Below, piece after piece: positions 5,905-12,315 of a DNA stretch of 12,315 nt (positions are counted from its first letter, which is position 1; each line of letters opens with the position of its first letter). Below the pieces are notes generated by a model, which searched no databases, was not told the origin of the DNA, and saw nothing but the letters and a program-made list of their open reading frames with translations. The stretch is from an uncultured Prevotella sp. (GTDB lineage Bacteria; Bacteroidota; Bacteroidia; Bacteroidales; Bacteroidaceae). The DNA lies in NCBI GenBank assembly GCA_947072805.1, contig CAMTJK010000080.1, forward strand, positions 1 to 12,315, given 5' to 3'. Made by a program: the position numbers and the translations under genes.

Positions 5905-6001
5905 TGGTTTTATCCGATGCCGGTGCGTTTCTAATGACAGCTGTTAATTATTAATGTGAGTTCGAAGAATTCATAACTGTCTGTGTCGGGAAATTGCTTA
6001 A

Positions 6002-6028
6002 ACCCAAATCTGATGACGACAGATTGGG
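6002..6028. other. Imperfect hairpin downstream of the HTH gene
   Basis: ACCCAAATCTG (6002-6012) pairs with CAGATTGGGT (6019-6028) with one bulged A and a 6-nt loop. No T-tract follows, so it is not a clear terminator. It would lie in the 3' untranslated region of the regulator transcript and may stabilise it. Confidence 0.35.
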
Positions 6029-6062
6029 TCAATAAGTATGATTTTGCATGTTTTCTGTTATC

Positions 6063-6100
6063 AAAATAGCTTTTTTTACAAGTGAAAAAGGCTATTTTTT
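6063..6100 (+). terminator. Intrinsic terminator between the HTH gene and pyrK
   Basis: AAAATAGC plus six T residues (6063-6076) pair with 6085-6098 to give a 14-bp stem with one U-G wobble and an 8-nt loop, ending in a run of six T residues (6095-6100). The wobble favours the plus strand. It separates the regulator from the pyr operon; a -7 element follows immediately at 6103. Confidence 0.75.
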
Positions 6101-6102
6101 AT

Positions 6103-6110
6103 TAATTTTG
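6103..6110 (+). promoter_or_regulatory. -7 element TAATTTTG of the pyrKD operon
   Basis: TAATTTTG followed by CAGC fits the Bacteroidota -7 consensus. No TTTG is present 19-20 bp upstream, where the terminator hairpin lies, so the promoter may be weak or need an activator. The predicted leader to pyrK is about 130 nt. Confidence 0.45.
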
Positions 6111-6128
6111 CAGCATTAACCATCGTTT

Positions 6129-6213
6129 ATGCCTTACAATTCAGCCTCCAGGCACAGCTAATGGCAGGTTGATGGCTGCCTATATTGCAGAAAGGTTGCC
6201 GTTGCGAATGTAA
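6129..6213 (+). other. Chain of three mini-ORFs in the pyrKD leader
   Basis: Three very short frames follow one another with overlapping stop and start codons: 6129-6161 (MPYNSASRHS), 6161-6172 (MAG, joined through TAATG) and 6172-6213 (MAAYIAERLPLRM, joined through TGATG). A short inverted repeat, GGCAG/CTGCC (6163-6167 and 6176-6180), spans the second junction. The arrangement could couple translation through the leader or act as a regulatory upstream ORF, or may be chance. There is no recognisable pyrimidine riboswitch or attenuator. Confidence 0.25.
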
Positions 6214-6246
6214 GAAAAGGCAGAAACAAAAAGAATATAATGTAAA

Positions 6247-7026
6247 ATGAAAAAACAAATCCTCGACCTCACGGTGAGGGCAGTAGAGAGAATTAACGGC
6301 AAATATGTGCTTTTGCGTCTTACGGATGAGCAACCGTTACCCGAAATGCTGCCGGGACAGTTCGTGGAGGTACGTGTAGACAACACGTCGGATACCTTTT
6401 TGCGGCGTCCGATATCAATCAACTTTGTAGACAGGGAAGCCAATGAGTTATGGCTGTTGGTTGCTGTTGTGGGCGACGGCACTCGTCATATTGCATCTGT
6501 CCCGGTAGGTGGTAAATTGAATTGCGTGTTTCCTCTTGGCAACGGCTTTACGATGCCGCTCACAAGCGCCGAGCGCGTGCTTCTTGTTGGTGGCGGAGTA
6601 GGCGTAGCTCCATTGCTTTATATGGGAGCTGAAATGCAGAGAAAAGGCAATACGCCCTCATTCCTTCTTGGTGCGCGCAGTGCTTCCGATTTGCTGTTGC
6701 TCGATTATTTCGAGAAGTATGGTCGGGTATACATTACCACAGAAGACGGCTCGGCGGGTGAGAAAGGCTTTGTTACCTCTCATTCTGTGCTGTCGGAAGA
6801 GCCGAAGTTTGACATGATAGCCACTTGCGGACCCAAACCTATGATGCAGGCAGTAGCTCGTTATGCCGCATCCGAGGGTATATCGTGTGAGGTTTCTCTC
6901 GAAAATATGATGGCATGCGGCGTCGGTGCGTGTCTTTGTTGTGTGGAAAAGACGGTTGAAGGCAATCTTTGTGTTTGCAAAGACGGTCCTGTTTTTAATA
7001 TCAATAAACTTTTATGGCAGATTTAA
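6247..7026 (+). CDS. pyrK: Dihydroorotate dehydrogenase B electron transfer subunit
   Basis: The FAD and [2Fe-2S] subunit of class 1B dihydroorotate dehydrogenase. It passes electrons from the FMN of PyrD to NAD+, in the fourth step of de novo UMP synthesis in the cytoplasm. Domains in order: a beta-barrel FAD-binding domain with R54-P-I-S57, a nucleotide-binding domain with GGGVGVAPL (115-123), and a C-terminal iron-sulfur domain with likely ligands C224, C229, C232 and C244 (C-x4-C-x2-C-x11-C). Two further cysteines, C231 and C242, sit beside the ligands; position 231 is more often Gly. The length, 259 residues, is normal. The end overlaps pyrD by 13 bp, which indicates translational coupling of a 1:1 complex. 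It starts at an ATG with no clear ribosome site. Confidence 0.94.
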   Translation: MKKQILDLTVRAVERINGKYVLLRLTDEQPLPEMLPGQFVEVRVDNTSDTFLRRPISINFVDREANELWLLVAVVGDGTRHIASVPVGGKLNCVFPLGNGFTMPLTSAERVLLVGGGVGVAPLLYMGAEMQRKGNTPSFLLGARSASDLLLLDYFEKYGRVYITTEDGSAGEKGFVTSHSVLSEEPKFDMIATCGPKPMMQAVARYAASEGISCEVSLENMMACGVGACLCCVEKTVEGNLCVCKDGPVFNINKLLWQI

Positions 7027-7919
7027 GAGTAAATATCAAGGGTTTACAACTGAAGAATCCTGTGATGACAGCGTCGGGAACGTTCGGTTATGGAGTGGAA
7101 TTTGCCGATTTCGTGCCGCTTGATGGTATTGGCGGAATCATTGTTAAGGGCACCACGCTGAAACCTCGTGAGGGCAACGATTATCCCAGAATGGCTGAAA
7201 CTCCCCACGGAATGCTCAACTGTGTGGGCTTACAGAACAAGGGCGTAGATTATTTTTGCGAGAATATTTATCCTAAGATATGTGATATAGATACCAACAT
7301 GATTGTCAATGTGAGCGGTTCTTCGCCCGAAGACTATGCCGAATGCGCCGCCCGTATTGATGCTTTGGAGCGTATTCCCGCCATAGAACTTAACATCTCG
7401 TGCCCCAATGTCAGAGATGGAGGTATGGCTTTCGGTGTTACCTGTGAGGGTGCGGCATCGGTTGTCAGAGCCGTTCGTCGCCGTTATGGCAAGACTCTTA
7501 TTGTAAAGCTATCCCCTAATGTCACCAATATAGCCGACATAGCCCGTGTATGTGAGGCAGAAGGTGCCGACAGCGTGTCGCTCATCAACACTCTTATGGG
7601 CATGGCTGTGGATATAGAGCGCCGTCGTCCTGTGCTTAGCATTGCTACCGGCGGCCTCAGTGGTCCGGCTGTGAAGCCCGTGGCACTGCGGATGGTATGG
7701 CAGGTGGCAAAGGCTGTAAAGATTCCCGTAATTGGCCTTGGCGGTATCGTCACGGCACGTGATGCCATAGAGTTCCTGATGGCCGGTGCCACTGCCATAG
7801 AGATTGGTACAGCCAACTTTATCGATCCGGCTGTGACAATAAAAGTACGTGACGGAATAAACGAATGGCTCGATTCTCACGGCTGTGGCAGTGTCAGTGA
7901 GATAGTTGGAGCGCTTTGA
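7014..7919 (+). CDS. pyrD: Dihydroorotate dehydrogenase class 1B, catalytic subunit
   Basis: The FMN-containing TIM-barrel subunit that oxidises dihydroorotate to orotate and works with PyrK in an NAD+-dependent complex. Markers in order: KNPVMTASGTFGYGVEF (14-30), IIVKGTT with K45, NCVGLQNKG near 67-75, NISCPNVRDG with the catalytic base C130 that distinguishes class 1 from class 2 enzymes, and the FMN-phosphate loops PVIGLGGI and ATAIEIGTA toward the end. At 301 residues it has standard length. The ATG at 7014 lies inside the pyrK end, which fixes the start and predicts reinitiation. No membrane helix is present, as expected for class 1. There is no other pyr gene in the window, so the rest of the pathway is encoded elsewhere. 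Confidence 0.95.
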   Translation: MADLRVNIKGLQLKNPVMTASGTFGYGVEFADFVPLDGIGGIIVKGTTLKPREGNDYPRMAETPHGMLNCVGLQNKGVDYFCENIYPKICDIDTNMIVNVSGSSPEDYAECAARIDALERIPAIELNISCPNVRDGGMAFGVTCEGAASVVRAVRRRYGKTLIVKLSPNVTNIADIARVCEAEGADSVSLINTLMGMAVDIERRRPVLSIATGGLSGPAVKPVALRMVWQVAKAVKIPVIGLGGIVTARDAIEFLMAGATAIEIGTANFIDPAVTIKVRDGINEWLDSHGCGSVSEIVGAL

Positions 7920-7929
7920 TTTTTGACAT

Positions 7930-7994
7930 AAAACCGCAATATTTGCTGAAAACAGCTGTTTGAACATCGTTTTGCAGCGGTTTAATACGGTTTT
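7930..7994. other. Palindrome and possible weak terminator after pyrD
   Basis: A perfect 12-bp palindrome AAACAGCTGTTT (7950-7961) lies between AAACCGC (7931-7937) and its complement GCGGTTT (7977-7983). AAAACCG (7930-7936) could alternatively pair with CGGTTTT (7988-7994), which runs into eight T residues (7991-7998). Either fold could end pyrKD transcription inefficiently; the palindrome could also be an operator for the lyase gene, since it lies upstream of that gene's promoter. Confidence 0.35.
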
Positions 7995-7999
7995 TTTTG

Positions 8000-8007
8000 T
8001 ATTTTTG
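8000..8007 (+). promoter_or_regulatory. -7 element TATTTTTG of the lyase gene
   Basis: TATTTTTG matches TAnnTTTG and would give a leader of about 35 nt before the ATG at 8050. The nearest TTTG (7971-7974) is 25 bp upstream, longer than the usual 19-20, so the promoter may be weak or activator-dependent. Confidence 0.45.
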
Positions 8008-8049
8008 TTTGGAAAACTATTAACTATAACCAAACTTTTATATAATTAT

Positions 8050-11000
8050 ATGAAAAAGAAAACGAGTACTTTAATCATGGGATTGCTTCTTCTTGGTGGC
8101 AGTCTTGGAGTACAGGCGCAGCAGCTGGCATTCCCCGGTGCACAAGGATGGGGACGTCATGCCACCGGCGGTCGCGCTGGTACAGTGTATCACGTTACCA
8201 ATCTGAACGACAGCGGTACAGGTTCGTTTCGTGATGCGGTAAGTCAGCCAAACCGAATCATCGTGTTCGATGTTGCGGGAGTTATCAATATTAACAGCCG
8301 TATAGTGTTCTCAAAGAACCTGTATGTGGCTGGTCAGACAGCTCCGGGCGAGGGAATCACTGTTTATGGCGACGGTGTGTCGTTCAGTGGAGCCGATGAT
8401 ATCATCGTGCGCTACATTCGTTTCCGTATGGGTAAAAATGGTACATCGGGCAAGGATGCTGCCGGTATCGCTAATGGAAAGAACATGATTTTCGACCACT
8501 GTTCTTTCTCGTGGGGTCTCGATGAGGTGTTCTCCATCAACTGGGACGGTAAGGGTACAGATCCACAGCTCATCACCATCTCAAACTCCATTATCGGTCA
8601 GGGTCTGCTCACTCACTCTGCAGGTGGACTTATGCAGGCTGACTCCATTACGCTGTATCGCAACTTCTATTGCGACAACAGTACACGAAACAATAAGGTG
8701 AAGGGTACCAACCAGTATGTAAACAATATCGTATACAACTGGAAGAACGGTTGCTATCTTATGGGTGGCGATTCTGAAGGCACATCCTACGTTCACGTAA
8801 CCAACAACCTCTTCATCAACGGTCCGCAGACAGGTTCAAGTGCAAACGCCATCACTTCAGGCAATTCAGATTTCCACATCTATGCTGTTGATAACCTGCA
8901 GGACAAGAATCTCAACGGTGCGCTCGACCCGGTGGAAATCGACCGCAGCAACTACACCGGAGGGCCCACTTTCGAAGAGACTCCTTATGATTATCCCGAG
9001 CTTGAAACGTGGCAGGCTTCCGAACTTGTAGACAAGCTGCTTCCCGAAGTAGGTGCTTCGCTGCCTTACCGTGACCTCGCTGATTTCTATATGGTTCACG
9101 AAGTAAAGTCGTTTGGTAAGGAGGGCGTGCTCATTTCTTCCGAAAGCCAGCTTCCCATAGGCGTTCCTTCATCATGGACCACATGGACTTTCAGCCGTAC
9201 CGACAGTGACGGCGACGGCATGCCTGATGATTGGGAAGTGCTGAACGGTACAGACAAGACAAAGAACGATGCCATGACAGTTGCTGCTAATGGGTATACA
9301 AACATCGAAAACTACATCAACAGCATCAGTGCAGAAAACCGTCCTATTTATCTCCGCACTCCGGTTCTGCTCAAGGAAAAAGAGAGCACCGATACTTCTA
9401 TAACCCTTTCGTGGTTTGACTTCACCGAGGGTGAGGAGGCTTTCGAACTCGAGCAGCAGATAGATGGCAATTACACTCTCGTAAAAAATATTGACCCCGA
9501 AACGGAAAGCGTTACCGTTGATGGTCTTACACCAGGCTCCATATACAATTTCCGCCTGCGTGCAAAGAAGGGGGACAGCTATTCCGGCTATGCTGAAATC
9601 ACATCAAAGACGCAGCCCGAATATGTAGAGATGATAGATTGCGACACGTTTGTTGGTGATGATGATAAGAATTGGCTCATTGCTCCTGTTGCCGATGAGG
9701 TGATAACTCTTACAGAGGCTGTAGACAAAGATGCCGTTGTAGTGCGTTCTGATGCCAATGTTACCATCACCGGCGCAGGTTCTATCACTGGCAAGGCTTC
9801 GATGAACAAGGCCGGTGCAGGCTCTTTAACTCTTGACACGGAGAACAGCTACACAGGAGCAACAGTGCTTCACAATGGTACCATCAACTTCGCTACACTG
9901 AAGAACGGTGGCGTGAACAGCTCGCTCGGTGCTTCCATAGAATATGCACAGAACTGGATTTGGGATGGTGGCGTATGGAACTATACCGGTGCCACAACCT
10001 CCACAAACCGCAGTGCACAGCTCTATAAGAACACGGAATTCTCTATCGCAAACAGTGCAGCAACCGTTACTTTCGGCGGAAGCATTAACGGTACTTCCGA
10101 CTTCATTCTCAGCGGTGCAGGAACACTCAAACCCACGGCTTCCACTTTCTTCAATTACACTGGTGCAACAGTCCTGAAGGGCGGTACAATGCAACTTGAC
10201 TATGTGGACACTGATGCCGACAAGGTAATCAATCTCGGTGAAACAGAGAATGTTTCTTCTAAACTTGTCATGGCGGGAGGTAACTTCGCCACAAAGGGTA
10301 TCAACGACAATTATCTCATATACTCTTTCCCCATCGAGGTACAGGAAGGCACTTACAGCACAATGACATTCCAGCGCAACTGCTCTATCAAGTGTAATGT
10401 TTCGGGAACGGGTACACTCGAATACAAGGTACCTTACGTTCGTGAGTACATTACAGGCGACTGGAGAGAGTTCTACGGCACGCTTGTTGCCAACGGTATA
10501 GGTTCCGACAGCAACGGAAGCCAGCTTATGTTCTACAACGCATCTTACCAGGGTATGCCTAATACCAGGATTTATCTGAAGGGTAACACCAGAATGGTAT
10601 CATGGAACACCAACGACGAACTTTGGATAGGAGGTATCAGCGGCGATGCAGGCACTTATATCAGTGCGTCATCTAAACAGACTACAAATGCGCAGATGAT
10701 ATGGCACGTGGGTGGAGCCAACAGCGACGAGACTTTCAATGGCGTTATTGACAATAAGACATCTGCCAGCAAGGAAGCTACCGCCAACATCGTGAAGGAA
10801 GGTTCCGGCATCTGGCGTCTCACCGGCACTAATGTCTACAAGGGAACCACCACCGTCAATGGCGGACAGCTCATTGTGAACGGCAAGAACAACGGTACCG
10901 GTGCATATACGGTAAATGCCAATGCAACACTTGCAGGCAAGGGAACCATCAGTGGTGCCGTGACTGTCAAGAAAGACGCTGTAATCAGTGCCGGCGATAC

Positions 11001-12045
11001 CCTCGTGGATGGAAGCACCCTCACTCTTGCCAGCACCCTTGGTCTGGCTGCCGGCGCAACGGTAAGCACTCCGGTTTCGAAGACCAAGTGCAACTCTCTC
11101 ACGCTCAAGGGCAACATGACCATAGCTGATGGCGTTACACTCCAGCTGGCAGAGGGCGTGCTTGCAGAAGCTCCATACAACGCTACCGTTTACCAGGTAT
11201 TCAATCTCTCCGGCGGAACAATCAGTGGAACATTCTCTGCCATAGAGCCTGCCACACCGGGCGAGGGACAGACATGGGACACCTCCGAACTATACACGAA
11301 GGGTGTGATAAAGGTTGTAGGAGGTGAGGATAATCCCGGCGGCGGAGAGGATGAGCCCAATCCTACACCTGATACGGAAACCAAGATGGCTCTGCTTACA
11401 TGGGGTAACATGACGGCCGGAACATATCCCGGAACAGAAACCAGCGGCAACATGCTCACCGGAGTGGAGGGCGACAATGCCGAAGGCTTCACAATGGTAG
11501 TGACCGGCAACCTTACAAAGTATTATTCAGCTGCCGACAAGATAAACGTGGAATTTGACGGAAACCAGATAAGCCGCACCACCATCAAGTGCTCAAACGG
11601 TGCAGAAAACTCTGTATTTCTCCCCACGGGCGCAAGGGCTACCAAGATAACGCTTTGGAGCTATACCAACTATACCGGCGACGCTGCTCGTCCCTGCTAT
11701 TGGGCAAGCGTTGGCGGCGTTGATTACACAGCCGAAAACTCTGTGATGTTGGCTACATCTAAGAACACAGCCTCTCCAAACAAGGTATCGTTCGACCTGC
11801 CCAACATCAAGGACGTGGTTACATTCAAGAACAGCGGTGAACAGCAGTGTGTCATAGTATATATTGAATACAACTACGGCACGGACGAGCCAGACGGAAT
11901 AACCGCTGTGGCGGGCAATGTTCCCGTTGCCATCGACTACTACACTCTCTCGGGTGAGCGTGTTGCAACACCCGGAAAGGGCATATATATCATGCAGACG
12001 AAGACTGCCGATGGCAAGCTTCTCACTCGCAAGGTAGTGCTCTGA
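8050..12045 (+). CDS. Secreted pectate-lyase-like (PL1) multidomain protein with T9SS-type tail
   Basis: A 1331-residue exported protein. Residues 1-23 are a signal peptide ending VQA before QQLAFPG, which is why I start at ATG 8050 and not at an upstream TTG. Residues 24-430 form a PL1-like right-handed beta-helix (AFPGAQGWGRHATGG; VRYIRFRMG; FDHCSFSWGLDE, 148-159), the fold of lyases that cleave pectate by beta-elimination. An FN3-like domain spans about 436-521. Autotransporter-associated beta repeats follow (GAGSLTL near 589, GAGTLKP near 690, KEGSGIWRLTG near 916). An acidic Gly/Pro linker (1091-1109) leads to an unrecognised module (1112-1277) and a tail with YYTLSGERV and KGIYIMQ that resembles a type IX secretion sorting domain. 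EF-hand-like loops begin at D285, D385 and D720. The classical RxPxxR reads R213-N-N-K-V-K218, so substrate and activity are uncertain. No SusC/SusD neighbours are present. Confidence 0.88.
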   Translation: MKKKTSTLIMGLLLLGGSLGVQAQQLAFPGAQGWGRHATGGRAGTVYHVTNLNDSGTGSFRDAVSQPNRIIVFDVAGVININSRIVFSKNLYVAGQTAPGEGITVYGDGVSFSGADDIIVRYIRFRMGKNGTSGKDAAGIANGKNMIFDHCSFSWGLDEVFSINWDGKGTDPQLITISNSIIGQGLLTHSAGGLMQADSITLYRNFYCDNSTRNNKVKGTNQYVNNIVYNWKNGCYLMGGDSEGTSYVHVTNNLFINGPQTGSSANAITSGNSDFHIYAVDNLQDKNLNGALDPVEIDRSNYTGGPTFEETPYDYPELETWQASELVDKLLPEVGASLPYRDLADFYMVHEVKSFGKEGVLISSESQLPIGVPSSWTTWTFSRTDSDGDGMPDDWEVLNGTDKTKNDAMTVAANGYTNIENYINSISAENRPIYLRTPVLLKEKESTDTSITLSWFDFTEGEEAFELEQQIDGNYTLVKNIDPETESVTVDGLTPGSIYNFRLRAKKGDSYSGYAEITSKTQPEYVEMIDCDTFVGDDDKNWLIAPVADEVITLTEAVDKDAVVVRSDANVTITGAGSITGKASMNKAGAGSLTLDTENSYTGATVLHNGTINFATLKNGGVNSSLGASIEYAQNWIWDGGVWNYTGATTSTNRSAQLYKNTEFSIANSAATVTFGGSINGTSDFILSGAGTLKPTASTFFNYTGATVLKGGTMQLDYVDTDADKVINLGETENVSSKLVMAGGNFATKGINDNYLIYSFPIEVQEGTYSTMTFQRNCSIKCNVSGTGTLEYKVPYVREYITGDWREFYGTLVANGIGSDSNGSQLMFYNASYQGMPNTRIYLKGNTRMVSWNTNDELWIGGISGDAGTYISASSKQTTNAQMIWHVGGANSDETFNGVIDNKTSASKEATANIVKEGSGIWRLTGTNVYKGTTTVNGGQLIVNGKNNGTGAYTVNANATLAGKGTISGAVTVKKDAVISAGDTLVDGSTLTLASTLGLAAGATVSTPVSKTKCNSLTLKGNMTIADGVTLQLAEGVLAEAPYNATVYQVFNLSGGTISGTFSAIEPATPGEGQTWDTSELYTKGVIKVVGGEDNPGGGEDEPNPTPDTETKMALLTWGNMTAGTYPGTETSGNMLTGVEGDNAEGFTMVVTGNLTKYYSAADKINVEFDGNQISRTTIKCSNGAENSVFLPTGARATKITLWSYTNYTGDAARPCYWASVGGVDYTAENSVMLATSKNTASPNKVSFDLPNIKDVVTFKNSGEQQCVIVYIEYNYGTDEPDGITAVAGNVPVAIDYYTLSGERVATPGKGIYIMQTKTADGKLLTRKVVL

Positions 12046-12062
12046 TTTACTGAATAATAAAG

Positions 12063-12154
12063 ATTCCTGCCGACGGACAATCCTGCCTATGTCGCGATGC
12101 CAGCAATGGGCTGCGACATGCTGATGGAAAAGCCGTCGGCAGGAATTTTTTTTT
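12063..12154 (+). terminator. Compound terminator after the lyase gene
   Basis: A perfect 14-bp outer stem, ATTCCTGCCGACGG (12063-12076) with its complement (12133-12146), runs into nine T residues (12146-12154). The 56-nt loop itself contains a 7-bp stem, ATGTCGC/GCGACAT (12089-12095 and 12113-12119), with a further GCC/GGC pair inside. It is an unusually large and nested intrinsic terminator, 17 bp after the stop codon. Confidence 0.88.
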
Positions 12155-12173
12155 GCTTTTCAAAAGCTATCTG

Positions 12174-12195
12174 AAAGTCATCAAAAAGTCATCAA
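12174..12195. repeat. Perfect tandem duplication of 11 bp
   Basis: AAAGTCATCAA occurs twice in direct succession (12174-12184 and 12185-12195). There are only two copies and no gene in this stretch. It may be a slippage product or a paired protein-binding site. Confidence 0.6.
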
Positions 12196-12291
12196 GAACC
12201 CCTTCATAAGTCTTGCAATGATGTAGATGTGAATGTTACGGTGGTATTGCAGAGAAGGGTGGGGGCATGTGTTGCGAGAACATAAAAATTT

Positions 12292-12315
12292 GAGGGCGAC
12301 CAATCAGTCGCCCTC
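12292..12315. terminator. Hairpin at the window end, probable terminator of a neighbouring gene
   Basis: GAGGGCGAC and its exact complement (12292-12300 and 12307-12315) form a 9-bp GC-rich stem with a 6-nt loop. Read on the minus strand the stem is followed by AAATTTTT; on the plus strand the following bases are outside the window. It could therefore end a minus-strand gene to the right or be part of an element on the plus strand. The stretch 12155-12291 between the two terminators shows no gene. Confidence 0.5.

Noticed and set aside
7931..7983. Strong intrinsic terminator after pyrD
   Set aside because: The 7-bp outer stem has a long loop and is followed by mixed sequence; only the alternative pairing meets a T-tract, so I list it only as a possible weak terminator.
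7960..8049. Upstream TTG start that would add 30 residues to the lyase
   Set aside because: It would bury the signal peptide, and the added segment overlaps the predicted promoter (8000-8007) and the palindrome.

Overview
The window comes from a Bacteroidota chromosome, most likely order Bacteroidales and Prevotella-like. The main reasons are the promoter grammar (TTTG, about 19-20 bp, then TAnnTTTG), the absence of clear Shine-Dalgarno sites, a C-terminal tail typical of Bacteroidota type IX secretion cargo, and the family make-up of the genes. I see no sign of an integrated element: no transposase, integrase, tRNA, rRNA or CRISPR array. Assignments come from reading the translations; no database search was run.

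Layout. Positions 1-389 hold no convincing gene. A lipoprotein-type nitroreductase follows (390-1046). Then come a NIF3-family dinuclear-metal protein (GTG start at 1230) and a coiled-coil C4 zinc-ribbon protein 36 bp downstream, probably one operon, read from a TATCTTTG promoter and closed by a perfect 15-bp-stem terminator. Converging on that terminator is a small minus-strand gene for a stand-alone HsdR-N type PD-(D/E)XK nuclease domain. It is divergent from holA (DNA polymerase III delta), and the promoters I can read for this pair face each other. A terminator closes holA. About 715 bp of AT-rich, gene-free DNA follows (4719-5433), containing promoter-like elements and a nested inverted repeat. 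Downstream of it lies a helix-turn-helix regulator. After another terminator comes pyrK-pyrD, overlapping by 13 bp, the electron-transfer and catalytic subunits of class 1B dihydroorotate dehydrogenase. The rest is one large secreted pectate-lyase-like protein of 1331 residues (PL1-like beta-helix, FN3, autotransporter-type beta repeats, an unrecognised C-terminal module, and a T9SS-type tail), followed by a compound terminator.

How they work together. Most of the window is housekeeping: replication (holA), pyrimidine synthesis (pyrKD) and the paired NIF3/zinc-ribbon genes. The accessory-looking parts are the secreted polysaccharide-lyase-like protein, which has no SusC/SusD or sugar-utilisation neighbours here, the orphan nuclease domain, and the regulator with its long AT-rich upstream region. 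The best candidate for something undescribed is 4836-5003, where a near-consensus promoter points straight into a nested inverted repeat. That is the layout of a structured small RNA or a regulated leader. Second are the wobble-paired leader hairpin before NIF3 and the unusual features of the large lyase (altered RxPxxR site, three EF-hand-like loops, autotransporter-type repeats on a T9SS protein).
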